A stretch of DNA of 64,000 nt from DASXQK01 sp963757155. GTDB lineage: Bacteria > Pseudomonadota > Alphaproteobacteria > Dongiales > Dongiaceae. The translations under genes were made by a program, and so were the position numbers. This document shows, piece after piece, positions 8,678-17,978 of this stretch. Within the stretch, counting starts at the first letter, position 1. Each line of letters starts with the position of its first letter. The notes beneath the pieces were generated by a model, which made no database searches, had not been told where the DNA came from, and saw nothing but the letters and a program-made list of their open reading frames with translations. The stretch covers positions 4,042 to 68,041 of the forward strand of contig CAVWQS010000007.1 of the NCBI GenBank assembly GCA_963757155.1, written 5' to 3'.

Positions 8678-10843
8678 ATGGTGAGCGACGCCGACAGGAA
8701 AACCCTCGCCGATTGGGCGGCCCGGGCGGAGCGCGAACTCGCGGGCAAGCCGGTGTCGGGCCTCGACTGGCAGACGCCCGAGGGCATCACCGTGAAGCCG
8801 CTTTATACGGCCGCCGATCTGGAGAAGCTCGGCCATCTCGACAGCCTGCCGGGCTTCCCGCCCTATCTGCGCGGGCCCCGGGCGACCATGTACAGCTTTC
8901 GCCCCTGGACCATCCGCCAATATGCCGGCTTCTCCACCGCCGAGGAATCCAACGCCTTCTTCCGCGACAATCTTGCGGCGGGGCAGATGGGACTCTCGGT
9001 CGCCTTCGATCTCGCCACCCACCGCGGCTATGATTCCGATCATCCCCGCGTGGTGGGCGATGTCGGCAAGGCGGGAGTCGCCATCGACAGCGTCGAGGAT
9101 ATGAAGATCCTGTTCGCGGGCATTCCGCTCGACAAGATGAGCGTCTCCATGACCATGAACGGCGCCGTGCTGCCGGTGCTGGCGGCCTTCATCGTCGCCG
9201 CCGAGGAGCAGGGGGTGCCGGCCAAGCAGATCTCCGGGACCATCCAGAACGACATCCTGAAGGAGTTCATGGTCCGCAATACCTATATCTATCCGCCCGG
9301 CCCCTCGATGCGGATCGTCGCCGATATCATCGCCTATTCGGCGGCGGAGATGCCGAAGTTCAATTCGGTTTCCATCTCCGGCTATCACATGCTGGAGGCA
9401 GGTGCGACGGCCGTTCAGGAGCTCGCCTTCACCTTGGCCGATGGGCTGGAATATGTCCGCGCGGCCCTGTCGCGGGGCCTCGCCATCGATGCCTTCGCGC
9501 CGCGGCTCTCTTTCTTCTTCGGCATCGGCATGAACTTCTTCATGGAGATCGCCAAGCTGCGCGCCGCGCGCCTGCTCTGGGCCGAGCTGATCCAGCCCTT
9601 CGGCCCGAAGGATCCGGCATCGCTGGCCCTGCGCACGCATTGTCAGACCTCCGGCGTCAGCCTGACGGAGCATTCGCCCTACAACAACATCATCCGCACC
9701 ACCATCGAGGCGCTGGCCGCGGTGCTGGGCGGGACCCAGTCGCTGCACACCAATGCCTTCGACGAGGCCCTGGCCTTGCCCACGCCCTTTTCCGCGGCGA
9801 TCGCCCGCAATACACAGCTGATCCTGCAGGAGGAGACGGGCATCACCCATACCGTCGATCCGCTCGCCGGCAGCTATTACCTCGAATCCCTGACCGGCTC
9901 GCTGGTCGAGGAATCCCGGAAGCTGATCGCCGAGGTCGAAGCGCTCGGCGGCATGACACGCGCTGTCGAGGCCGGCATGCCCAAGCTCAAGATCGAGGCG
10001 GCCGCGGCCCGGCGCCAGGCCCGCATCGACCAGGGCGAGGATGCGATCGTCGGCGTCAACAAATACCGCACGGCCGAGCAGGACGAGGTCGAGCTTCTCG
10101 ACATCGACAACTCCAAGGTGCGGGCGACCCAGATCGCCCGGCTGGCGCAGGTCAGATCCTCGCGCGATCACGCCAAGGTCGAGGCGGCGCTGAACGCGCT
10201 GCAGGCCGCCGCGCGCGACGAGACGGGTGCCGCCGCGGCCAATCTCCTGGCACGCTCGATCGAGGCCATGCGGGCGCGGGCGACGGTCGGCGAAGTCTCC
10301 TCGGCGCTGGAGAGCGTCTTCACCCGCTATCAGGCAACCACCCGGGCCATTGCCGGCGTCTATGGCAGTGCGGCCGCCGGCGATCCGGAGTTCGGGCGCG
10401 TCCAGCAGGATGTCACCCGCTTCGCCGAGGAACGCGGCCGGCGGCCCCGCCTGCTGGTGGTGAAGCTGGGGCAAGACGGCCATGACCGCGGCGCCAAGGT
10501 GATCGCCACGGCCTTCGCCGATATCGGCTTCGACGTCGATATCGGGCCGCTGTTCCAGACGCCTGAGGAGGCCGCGCGCCAGGCGATCGAGAACGACGTG
10601 CATGTGATCGGCGTCTCGACCCAGGCGGCCGGGCATAAGACCCTGGTGCCCCAGCTCATCGAGGCGCTCCACGCTGCCGGCGCCCGCGACGTGCTGGTGG
10701 TCTGCGGCGGGGTGATTCCGCCCCGCGACCATGAGTTTCTGAAGAAGGCCGGCGTGGCGGCCATCTATGGCCCCGGCACCAATATCCCGCAGGCGGCGGC
10801 CGAGATCCTCGGCCTGATCCGCGGCCGGCGCCTCGCCGCTTGA
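8678..10843 (+). CDS. scpA: Methylmalonyl-CoA mutase, single-chain (large-subunit type)
   Basis: The 721-residue enzyme interconverts (R)-methylmalonyl-CoA and succinyl-CoA using adenosylcobalamin, the last step of propionyl-CoA breakdown. The N-terminal TIM barrel carries TMYSFRPWTIRQYAGFST near residue 70 and MGLSVAFDLATHRGYDSDHP. The C-terminal B12 domain starts near residue 585 with VKLGQDGHDRGAKVI, whose His (about 602) is the lower cobalt ligand. Length and fused B12 domain match McmA/ScpA homodimers, not acyl-specific variants that have separate small subunits. The start ATG at 8678 is directly followed by a GTG, an equal alternative. meaB lies two genes downstream. No cobalamin riboswitch was seen upstream. 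Confidence 0.95.
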   Translation: MVSDADRKTLADWAARAERELAGKPVSGLDWQTPEGITVKPLYTAADLEKLGHLDSLPGFPPYLRGPRATMYSFRPWTIRQYAGFSTAEESNAFFRDNLAAGQMGLSVAFDLATHRGYDSDHPRVVGDVGKAGVAIDSVEDMKILFAGIPLDKMSVSMTMNGAVLPVLAAFIVAAEEQGVPAKQISGTIQNDILKEFMVRNTYIYPPGPSMRIVADIIAYSAAEMPKFNSVSISGYHMLEAGATAVQELAFTLADGLEYVRAALSRGLAIDAFAPRLSFFFGIGMNFFMEIAKLRAARLLWAELIQPFGPKDPASLALRTHCQTSGVSLTEHSPYNNIIRTTIEALAAVLGGTQSLHTNAFDEALALPTPFSAAIARNTQLILQEETGITHTVDPLAGSYYLESLTGSLVEESRKLIAEVEALGGMTRAVEAGMPKLKIEAAAARRQARIDQGEDAIVGVNKYRTAEQDEVELLDIDNSKVRATQIARLAQVRSSRDHAKVEAALNALQAAARDETGAAAANLLARSIEAMRARATVGEVSSALESVFTRYQATTRAIAGVYGSAAAGDPEFGRVQQDVTRFAEERGRRPRLLVVKLGQDGHDRGAKVIATAFADIGFDVDIGPLFQTPEEAARQAIENDVHVIGVSTQAAGHKTLVPQLIEALHAAGARDVLVVCGGVIPPRDHEFLKKAGVAAIYGPGTNIPQAAAEILGLIRGRRLAA

Positions 10844-10854
10844 CCCACCCCGCC

Positions 10855-13485
10855 ATGGCGCTGATCGACCGCAAGCGTTTCTTCCTCACGCTCGGCCTGC
10901 TCCTGACGCTGATCTGGACGATCCTCGTCGCCGGCTATATCGCCTTGAGGATCGGCTGGGGCGTCCTCGCCCAGCTCACCCCCGGTGAGCAGGGCGGGCT
11001 TCTCGCGGGCTATGCCGGTGTGCTGGCCTTCCTCTGGGTCTTCCTCACCTTCCTGAAGCGCGATCGCCAGCTCGCGGCCCATATGGCATCGCTCGAGACG
11101 GAGCTGCATCGCCTGCGCGATCCCTTGGGCGAGAGCGATGCGAAGACCGCCGGCCTCGCCGAGGCGCTCCGGAAGCGAGTCGAGCTGGTGGAAGCGGCGA
11201 CCGCCGCCGCCGACGGCCAGCTCGCCAAGGCAGCCAGCCTGCTCGAGAGCCAGAGCCAGGGAATCGTCGCGGCCGCCGCCAAGGTGACGCAGGAGGTCGA
11301 GCTGGCCAAGCAGGGCCTCGCCCAGCAGCGCGGCCAGCTCGAGGACCAGAGCAACCAGGCCACGCGCCTGCTGCGCCAGCAGATGGAGAGCATGACCGCT
11401 GCCGCCGCGGAGATGATGCAGCACGTCGAGGCCGAGCTCGCCGAAAAGGCGGCGGCGGCCAACCGGCTGTTCGAAGGGCTGGTGGAGCAGGGCCAGAAGC
11501 TGCAGGGGCAGATGCAGACCCAGCTGACCCAGCTCTCCCGCGCCGCCTCGGATGCGGGCCGCACCTCCGAATGGCTGCGCGATTCCCTGAAGGGCCAGTC
11601 CAGCGAGGCCGAAGCCGTCGCCGAGCGCATCGCCGGCGACGCAGCGACCATGATCACGGCCCTCAGCGGCGCCAGCGAGATCCTGACGGTGGCAAGCGGC
11701 AAGGCCAGCAGCGAGGTGGCGGAGGTCTCCACCCGGCTGGAGGAGGAGGCCCGGCGGATCGCCGAGGCGACCAACCAGGCGACGGCCAGCCTGACGGGGC
11801 TGCTGGGCGAGGCGAGCACGCGGCTCACCGGACTCAGCGGCGACATCGATGCGGCAACGGCTCAGGCGACCACGGTGGCCGAGGCCTATCATCTGCGCGC
11901 CCAGGAGATCGGCGAGACGGTGGAGCGCGAGCGCGCCCGGATCGAGACCGCGGGACAGGCCTTGCGGGTCGAGGCCGAGAGCATCCTGGCCGCCGTCGCC
12001 GAAGCCTATCGCCGCCGCGAGGTGGACTTCGCCGCGGCGAGCGACCGCGAGCGCGAGCGGATCGACAATACCGGCGCCGTGATGCGCGAAGAGGCCGCCG
12101 CCATGCTCGCCAGCGTCGCCGAGGCCTATCACCAGCACGGCATCGAGCTGCAGGAGGCGACCGAGCGCGAACGCGGGCGGATCGTCCAGATCTCGGAGGT
12201 GATGAAGGCGGAGGCGGGTCTCATCATCGAGGCGGTGAGCGAGGCTTATCGCCGCGGCAGCGCGGATCTGGCCGCGACCTCCGAGCGCGAGCGCCAGCGC
12301 ATGGCCGCCTCCGCCGAGGCGCTCCGGGCCGATGTCGAAGGCTTGCGTGTTCTCATCGCCGGCACGCTGACGAAGGAACATGAGCTGGCGGAGATCTTCC
12401 GCGACCGCACAGACGAAATCGGACGCAAGATCGACCAGAACGACACCAGGGTCGAGGCGCTGCGCGATTCGGTGTCGGAGCTCTCCCGCGAGCTCGCCAA
12501 TGCCGCGGGCGAGGTCGAGCGCCGAAGCCAGGAGGCCTCCTTCGCCTTCCGCGACGAGGGCCAGATGCTGATCGCCGCCGCCGAGGAGGCGACGACCCGG
12601 GCGACGGCGGCGCGGACCATCATCAGCGGCCAGATGGCCGAGCTCATCGCGCTGGCCGAGCGCAGCGGCGAGCTCGCCCAGAATGTGCATGACATGCTGG
12701 TAAAGCCCATCGCCGACCTCAATGCCGCCGCCGCACTCGCCGAGGGCAAGGCCGGCGACGCGCGCGCCGATGTCATGCGGCTGAGCGAGGAGGTCGAGGC
12801 CCAGGTCCGCCGCCTGCTCGAAACCGCCCAGACCCTGCGCGGGGAGATCGCTGGCCTCGGCGGGGAGATCGAGGCCAAGTCGAAGATCATGGTCGGTGCC
12901 GCCGATGAGGCGATCCGTAATGTCGGCGGGCTCGACGCCCGCGTCGAGGAGCAGGCCGGGCGCATGAGCAAGGTGCTGGGCGAAGCCCTCGATCGTGCCG
13001 CCGATCTCGGCCAGCTGCTGAAGACCCAGAGCGAGACGCTGAACCGTGCCACCCTGGCCGCCAAGGCGGAGGTCGAGGCCCTGGGCGATGCAAGGGCGCG
13101 GGCGCGCAACGAGAGCTTCCTCGCGCTTGCCGCCAGCATCGTCGCCGAGCTCGGCACCCTCTCCATCGACATCACCGGCCTGCTCGATTCCGAGATCCCG
13201 GCGGAGGTGTGGAAGCGCTATCGCTCGGGCGACCGCTCGGCCTTCGTGCGCCTTCTGCTGAACAAGAAGGATGCCTATCTGCTGCCGGCGCTCAGCGAGC
13301 GCTATCAGAAGGATCTGAAGCTGCGCGATCTCGTGCTGCGCTTCACCGGCAAGTTCGAGGAGCTCATCGAAAGCGCCAACAAGGCCGACCCCGACAATGT
13401 CCTCACCACCGCCTTCCTCACCGCCGATATCGGCAAGCTCTATCTGCTAATCCAGCGCAATCTGGGCAAGGTCGCGGCGCAGTAA
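10855..13485 (+). CDS. Membrane-anchored coiled-coil protein with four 40-residue repeats
   Basis: The protein has about 876 residues with two N-terminal transmembrane segments (FFLTLGLLLTLIWTILVAGY and GLLAGYAGVLAFLWVFLTFL). A very long Ala/Glu/Arg-rich, predicted coiled-coil region runs to about residue 760, followed by a compact C-terminal domain (SIDITGLLDSEIPAEVWKRY, then LRDLVLRFTGKFEELIE). Residues 341-500 are four exact 40-residue repeats. A TTG at 10840 overlaps the mutase stop, but the ATG at 10855 is the more likely start. It resembles no family I can name; a scaffold, cytoskeletal or polar-organising role would be guesswork. It is probably cotranscribed with the mutase gene. Confidence 0.8.
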   Translation: MALIDRKRFFLTLGLLLTLIWTILVAGYIALRIGWGVLAQLTPGEQGGLLAGYAGVLAFLWVFLTFLKRDRQLAAHMASLETELHRLRDPLGESDAKTAGLAEALRKRVELVEAATAAADGQLAKAASLLESQSQGIVAAAAKVTQEVELAKQGLAQQRGQLEDQSNQATRLLRQQMESMTAAAAEMMQHVEAELAEKAAAANRLFEGLVEQGQKLQGQMQTQLTQLSRAASDAGRTSEWLRDSLKGQSSEAEAVAERIAGDAATMITALSGASEILTVASGKASSEVAEVSTRLEEEARRIAEATNQATASLTGLLGEASTRLTGLSGDIDAATAQATTVAEAYHLRAQEIGETVERERARIETAGQALRVEAESILAAVAEAYRRREVDFAAASDRERERIDNTGAVMREEAAAMLASVAEAYHQHGIELQEATERERGRIVQISEVMKAEAGLIIEAVSEAYRRGSADLAATSERERQRMAASAEALRADVEGLRVLIAGTLTKEHELAEIFRDRTDEIGRKIDQNDTRVEALRDSVSELSRELANAAGEVERRSQEASFAFRDEGQMLIAAAEEATTRATAARTIISGQMAELIALAERSGELAQNVHDMLVKPIADLNAAAALAEGKAGDARADVMRLSEEVEAQVRRLLETAQTLRGEIAGLGGEIEAKSKIMVGAADEAIRNVGGLDARVEEQAGRMSKVLGEALDRAADLGQLLKTQSETLNRATLAAKAEVEALGDARARARNESFLALAASIVAELGTLSIDITGLLDSEIPAEVWKRYRSGDRSAFVRLLLNKKDAYLLPALSERYQKDLKLRDLVLRFTGKFEELIESANKADPDNVLTTAFLTADIGKLYLLIQRNLGKVAAQ
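11875..12354 (+). repeat. Four tandem 120-bp repeats inside the coiled-coil gene
   Basis: Units begin at 11875, 11995, 12115 and 12235 with no gaps. Each encodes 40 residues with V(A/S)EAY at the start and ERER.RI (or DRERERI) at positions 17-23. The exact period points to internal duplication of a coiled-coil block. Confidence 0.9.
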
Positions 13486-13508
13486 GATAAGCCGCAAGAA
13501 GCAAGATT

Positions 13509-13636
13509 AACCACAGAGACACAGAGGCACAGAGGGGCCGGTGACACTGCCCGTCCTTCGCGCTCATTTTCAAATGCGCTGGCCGCTTCGCGGCCCTTTC
13601 TCTCTCTTTTCTCTGTGCCTCTGTGCCTCTGTGGTT
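13509..13636. repeat. Long inverted repeat (family R4, CACAGAGACACAGAGG type)
   Basis: Arms 13509-13534 and 13611-13636 are reverse complements with one mismatch over 26 bp, around a 76-base centre. A related inverted repeat with diverged arms occurs at 47542-47601. It fills most of the gap between the coiled-coil gene and the exporter gene. Confidence 0.85.
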
Positions 13637-13693
13637 CCACTTACTTGTACTTCTCCGCCTTGCCTTTTCCAGCCGGGTCCTTAGGTTGAGGCC

Positions 13694-15520
13694 ATGACCT
13701 CCACATCCCAGCCCAACCGCCGGAAGAACGGCCAATGGGCCGCCTTCAGAACCGTCCTGCCGCTGCTCTGGCCCAAGGGGGCGCCGACGATGCGCGTCCG
13801 GGTGGTGGCGGCGGTGCTCTGCCTGATCCTGGCCAAGGTCGCCAATTTCCTGGTTCCGATGCTGTTCAAGCAGCTGGTGGATGTGCTCTCGCCCAAGGTG
13901 GCGGTGGCGATCGCCTTGCCGCTGGGCCTGCTGCTGGCCTATGGCCTGGTCCGGGTCACGACCCAGGTCTTCAGCGAGCTGCGCGACGGCATCTTCGCCC
14001 GGGTCGCCCAGCGCGCGATCCGCAAGGTCGCCCTCGACACCTTCCGCCATCTCCATGCCCTGAGCCTCCGCTTCCATCTCGACCGGCAGACGGGCGGGCT
14101 CTCCCGTGTCGTCGAGCGCGGCGCGAAGGGCATCGAGTTCCTGCTCACCTTTCTGCTGTTCAACGTCCTGCCGACCCTGCTCGAGATCTCAATGGTCTGC
14201 GGTTACCTCTGGTGGCGTTTTGATTGGCGCTATGCCGCCGTCACCTTCGTCACCATCGCGGGCTATGTCTGGTTCACCCTGGCGCTCACCGAATGGCGCA
14301 TCACCCATCGACGGCAGATGAATGAGGCGGATCAGGAGGCCAATACCAAGGCCATCGACAGCCTCCTCAACTACGAGACGGTCAAATATTTCGGCAATGA
14401 GGCGCATGAGGCACGGCGCTACGACCTTGCGCTGCAGCGCTACGAGACGGCGGCGGTCAAGACCCGCATCAGCCTTTCCTGGCTCAACATCGGCCAGAAC
14501 GTCATCATCGCCCTCGGCGTCACGGTGCTCATGACCATGTCGGCGCTCTCGGTCGTGGCGCATCAGGCGACGGTGGGCGATTTCGTGATGGTGAACGCCT
14601 ATCTGATCCAGCTCTACCTGCCCCTCAATTTCCTCGGCACCGTCTATCGCGAGATCCGCCAATCCCTGATCGACATGGAAGCCATGGTCGATCTGCTGGG
14701 CGTCGATATCGAGGTCGCCGATCGTCCGGGCGCGCCCGATCTTCTGGTGACCGGCGGGCGGATCGAATTCCGGCATGTCGCCTTCGGCTATGATCCGCGC
14801 CGGCCGATCCTCAAGGATTTGAGCTTCATCGTGGAGCCGGGCAAGACGATCGCCATCGTGGGGCCGAGCGGGGCGGGGAAATCCACCGTCTCGCGGCTGC
14901 TCTTCCGCTTCTACGATACGACCAGTGGGGAGATCCTGATCGACGGTCAGAACATCGCCGAGGTGACCCAGGGGTCGCTGCGCGCCGCGATCGGCGTGGT
15001 GCCGCAGGACACGGTGCTGTTCAACGACACCCTCGCCTACAACATCGCCTATGGCCGGCCCAGCGCCAATGACGGCGAGGTGCAGGAGGCGGCCCGCATG
15101 GCGCGTCTCAGCGATCTCGTCAGCCGGCTGCCCGACGGCTTCGCGACCCGGGTCGGCGAGCGCGGGCTGAAGCTCTCCGGCGGCGAGAAGCAGCGGGTCG
15201 CCATCGCGCGCGCCATATTGAAGCGCCCCGCCATCATGCTCTTCGACGAGGCGACCTCGGCCCTCGACAGCCATACCGAGCGGGAGATCCAGACCAGCCT
15301 CAGCGAGGTCTCCCAGGATCACACCACTTTGGTGATCGCCCATCGCCTCTCCACCGTCATCGATGCCGACGAGATCCTGGTGCTCGAGGACGGGCGTGCC
15401 GTGGAGCGCGGCCGGCATGGCGAGCTCCTGGCCCGGGGCGGGCGCTACGCGGCCATGTGGGCGCGCCAGCAGGAAGCGGCGGTGGAAAGCGAGGCCCAGC
15501 AGCTGGCAGCGGTGTCGTGA
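13694..15520 (+). CDS. Atm1-type ABC exporter (half-transporter, TMD-NBD fusion)
   Basis: The 608-residue half-transporter should homodimerise in the inner membrane. About six transmembrane helices occupy residues 35-320 and the nucleotide-binding domain residues 350-590. The block DSLLNYETVKYFGNEAHE is the hallmark of the Atm1/ABCB7/HMT1 group, whose bacterial members export glutathione derivatives and metal adducts. Walker A GPSGAGKST lies near residue 390, the signature LSGGEKQRVAIARAI near 494 and Walker B IMLFDEATSALD near 515, all intact. The meaB start codon overlaps its stop codon (GTGA), so the two genes are translationally coupled although their functions look unrelated. Confidence 0.93.
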   Translation: MTSTSQPNRRKNGQWAAFRTVLPLLWPKGAPTMRVRVVAAVLCLILAKVANFLVPMLFKQLVDVLSPKVAVAIALPLGLLLAYGLVRVTTQVFSELRDGIFARVAQRAIRKVALDTFRHLHALSLRFHLDRQTGGLSRVVERGAKGIEFLLTFLLFNVLPTLLEISMVCGYLWWRFDWRYAAVTFVTIAGYVWFTLALTEWRITHRRQMNEADQEANTKAIDSLLNYETVKYFGNEAHEARRYDLALQRYETAAVKTRISLSWLNIGQNVIIALGVTVLMTMSALSVVAHQATVGDFVMVNAYLIQLYLPLNFLGTVYREIRQSLIDMEAMVDLLGVDIEVADRPGAPDLLVTGGRIEFRHVAFGYDPRRPILKDLSFIVEPGKTIAIVGPSGAGKSTVSRLLFRFYDTTSGEILIDGQNIAEVTQGSLRAAIGVVPQDTVLFNDTLAYNIAYGRPSANDGEVQEAARMARLSDLVSRLPDGFATRVGERGLKLSGGEKQRVAIARAILKRPAIMLFDEATSALDSHTEREIQTSLSEVSQDHTTLVIAHRLSTVIDADEILVLEDGRAVERGRHGELLARGGRYAAMWARQQEAAVESEAQQLAAVS

Positions 15521-16539
15521 GCGAGGCCAAGCTTCCCACCGATCCCGGACTCCCCGATATCGCCGCGCTGGCCGAGGCGCTGAGCCGGGGCGACCGCCGG
15601 GCCCTGGCCCAGGCCATCACGCTGGTGGAATCGAGCCGGCCCGACCATCGCCCCCTCGCCGACCGGCTGCTGGAGATCCTGCTGCCCCGCACCGGCCGCT
15701 CGATCCGCATCGGCATCTCCGGGGCGCCGGGAGTCGGCAAATCGACCTTCATCGAGAGCTTCGGCCTGCATGTCCTGGCGCAGGGCCATCGCCTGGCGGT
15801 GCTGGCGGTCGATCCCTCCTCGCGGCTGGGCGGCGGCTCGATCCTGGGGGACAAGACCCGGATGACCCGGCTGGCCGGCGAGGCGAAGGCCTTCATCCGC
15901 CCCTCGCCCGCCGGCGGGACCCTGGGCGGGGTGGCGCGGCGGACCCGGGAAGCCATGCTGGTGGTCGAGGCCGCGGGCTACGATGTGGTGCTGGTGGAGA
16001 CGGTGGGGGTCGGCCAGTCCGAGACCGCCGTCGCCGATATGACCGACATGTTCCTCCTGATGCTCCTGCCGGGCAGCGGCGATGACCTCCAGGGCATCAA
16101 GCGGGGCATCGTCGAGCTGGCCGATCTGATCCTGGTCAACAAGGCGGACGGCGCCCTGAAGGAACTGGCCTCGCGCACCGCGGCCGACTACCAGCACGCC
16201 CTCCGCCTGCTCCATCCCGCCTCCCCCGGCTGGACGCCCGAGGTCCAGATCTGCTCGGCCCTGGAAGGCCTGGGGATTCCCGAGGCCTGGGCAACCATCG
16301 AGCGCTTCCGCACGACTCTGGGGGATTCGGCCATCGCCGGCCGCCGGGCCGGGCAGGCCAAGGCCTGGCTCCGGGCCGAGCTCTCCGACAGCCTCCTGGC
16401 CCTCTTGGCCGGCCATCCCCGGCTCCGCGACCGGCTCCCGGCCCTGGAGGCGGAGGTCGCGGCCGGCCGGCTGGCCCCGGGGGCGGCGGCCCGCCTGCTC
16501 CTGGCGGAATTCCTGGGGAATCGGCCCCCCGGCCCTTGA
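15517..16539 (+). CDS. meaB: Methylmalonyl-CoA mutase-associated GTPase MeaB
   Basis: This 341-residue G3E-family GTPase protects and reactivates methylmalonyl-CoA mutase and gates adenosylcobalamin loading. Walker A GAPGVGKST occupies residues 69-77. The chain also shows the family blocks VDPSSRLGGGSILGDKTRM, VVLVETVGVGQSE and the base-recognition motif LVNKAD. The GTG at 15517 overlaps the TGA of the exporter gene, and the frame upstream of it is just the exporter gene in another register. Its client, the mutase, lies 4.7 kb upstream on the same strand, separated by two genes. Confidence 0.95.
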   Translation: MSEAKLPTDPGLPDIAALAEALSRGDRRALAQAITLVESSRPDHRPLADRLLEILLPRTGRSIRIGISGAPGVGKSTFIESFGLHVLAQGHRLAVLAVDPSSRLGGGSILGDKTRMTRLAGEAKAFIRPSPAGGTLGGVARRTREAMLVVEAAGYDVVLVETVGVGQSETAVADMTDMFLLMLLPGSGDDLQGIKRGIVELADLILVNKADGALKELASRTAADYQHALRLLHPASPGWTPEVQICSALEGLGIPEAWATIERFRTTLGDSAIAGRRAGQAKAWLRAELSDSLLALLAGHPRLRDRLPALEAEVAAGRLAPGAAARLLLAEFLGNRPPGP

Positions 16540-16655
16540 CGCCGCCCTTGACGCATACCGCCCATTGCCTTACAAACCGCCGGCTTCGGTGAGCCATCGC
16601 CTTCGGGCGCCGGCCCTGCCGTTTATCGTCATTCCAGCAAAGAGGAACTCAGGTC

Positions 16656-16958
16656 ATGGCTCGACGCTGCGCCATCACCGGCAAAGGCGTGCTGTACGGC
16701 CACAACGTGAGCCACGCCAATAACAAGACCAAGCGCCGTTTCCTGCCGAATCTGCAGAAGACGACGCTGCTGTCCGACGCGCTCGGTCATCTGATCAGCG
16801 TGCGACTGACGGTCAATGCCATCCGCAGCATCGAGCACAATGGCGGGCTCGACGCCTATCTGCTGTCGATTTCCAGCGCCAAGCTTCCGGTCGAAGCACG
16901 CCGGCTGAGGAAGCGCATCGAGAAGGCCCTGGACAAGGCGAGCGCCAAGGCGGCCTGA
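16656..16958 (+). CDS. rpmB: 50S ribosomal protein L28
   Basis: The 100-residue protein starts MARRCAITGKGVLYGHNVSH and contains NNKTKRRFLPNLQ, both diagnostic of bL28, a late-assembling protein of the large ribosomal subunit. It lacks the CXXC pairs found in zinc-binding versions. The AGAGGAAC sequence about 10 bases upstream is a good ribosome site. It appears to be monocistronic, with a GC hairpin over its stop codon. Confidence 0.97.
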   Translation: MARRCAITGKGVLYGHNVSHANNKTKRRFLPNLQKTTLLSDALGHLISVRLTVNAIRSIEHNGGLDAYLLSISSAKLPVEARRLRKRIEKALDKASAKAA

Positions 16959-16972
16959 GGGCCGCCTTTCCA
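16947..16972 (+). terminator. GC hairpin overlapping the rpmB stop codon
   Basis: AAGGCGGCC (16947-16955) pairs with GGCCGCCTT (16960-16968) around TGAG, which contains the rpmB stop codon. Only a short T run (TTTCC) follows, so it is a weak intrinsic terminator or a 3'-end stabilising stem. A partial copy of the same segment recurs at about 16982-17002. Confidence 0.6.
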
Positions 16973-17177
16973 CTTAGTCTTCCGGCCTGAGGGCCGCCTT
17001 CCATCTCGTCGCGGCTCCACCTGGTCCCTGCGGCTTAAGGCCGCTCTCACCAATTGGTGAAGGCCATCGCGGTTGAAGCCGGGGCCGGTGGGCGCCACAA
17101 TTGGGGTCTCGACAATCTCGACCCCCAGTTTTTCCGCCCACCAGTCTTTCCGCCCAACAGCAGACCCGGAGACCGCC

Positions 17178-17930
17178 ATGATGGACGTGGAACGCCGCGC
17201 AATCGAACTTGCCCGGCCGCTTGCCGCCGTGCTCGCCGATCCCAAGCTCACCGCCGCCGAGGCCGCCGGGCTCGAGACCGTCACCATCTCCACCCTCTCC
17301 GGACGCAAGGTGAAGGGTGCGCTGGCCAAGCCCGGCCGCAAGGCGCCGGCCGTCCTGCTGATCCACGAATGGTGGGGCCTCAACGACCAGATCAAGGCCG
17401 TGGCGGCCGAACTCGCCAACCAGGGTTATCTCGCGCTCGCCTGCGATCTCTATGACGGAGTCGTCACGACCGATGCCGGCAAGGCCGGCGCGCTGATGGA
17501 GGCCGTCGACCAGGCCAAGGCGCGCGAGACCCTGACCGCCTGGGTCGACTGGCTGCGCAAGTCTCCCGACGGCAACGGCAAGGTCGCGACCCTGGGCTGG
17601 TGCATGGGGGGCGGCTTCTCCCTCGCCGCCTCGATCGCCACGCCGGTGGATGCCACCGTGATCTACTACGGCAACGTCGGTTCGTCAGCCGAGGAGCTCG
17701 CCAAGCTGAAAGGGCCGGTGCTCGGCCAGTTCGCGGAGAAGGACGGCTGGATCAACCACCCCATGGTCGATCCCTTCGCCGCCAATCTGAAGAAGCTCGG
17801 CAAGAAGCACGAGATCCACTGGTACGACGCCGATCACGCTTTCGCCAATCCCACCGGTCAGCATTACGACAAGGCGGATGCGGCGCTGGCCTGGAGCCGG
17901 ACCCTGGAATTCCTGAAGGCGAATCTCTAG
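17178..17930 (+). CDS. Dienelactone hydrolase family protein
   Basis: The 250-residue alpha/beta hydrolase belongs to the dienelactone hydrolase (carboxymethylenebutenolidase-like) family. Cys142 in GWCMGGG is the nucleophile, with Asp189 (EKDGW) and His220 (DADHAFAN) completing the triad. Glu64 (HEWWG) matches the residue that primes the Cys in the classic enzyme. The frame is open to 17073, but the ATG pair at 17178 and 17181 follows CCGGAGACC and begins the conserved region. No other aromatic-degradation genes are nearby, so the true substrate is unknown. Confidence 0.9.
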   Translation: MMDVERRAIELARPLAAVLADPKLTAAEAAGLETVTISTLSGRKVKGALAKPGRKAPAVLLIHEWWGLNDQIKAVAAELANQGYLALACDLYDGVVTTDAGKAGALMEAVDQAKARETLTAWVDWLRKSPDGNGKVATLGWCMGGGFSLAASIATPVDATVIYYGNVGSSAEELAKLKGPVLGQFAEKDGWINHPMVDPFAANLKKLGKKHEIHWYDADHAFANPTGQHYDKADAALAWSRTLEFLKANL

Positions 17931-17978
17931 CCCTTCGCCCGGCGACGAGACTGCGCAGCCACGCCTGGAGGTCTCGTC

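Noticed and set aside
8561..10732. Long antisense reading frame (over 700 codons) opposite the mutase gene
   Set aside because: It mirrors the coding strand, is rich in Gly, Arg, Asp and His, has no family motif, and the sense strand is clearly methylmalonyl-CoA mutase. High GC makes long shadow frames common.
10765..12690. Antisense frame of about 640 codons opposite the coiled-coil gene
   Set aside because: Composition follows from complementing Ala/Glu-rich codons; no start signal or domain is seen.
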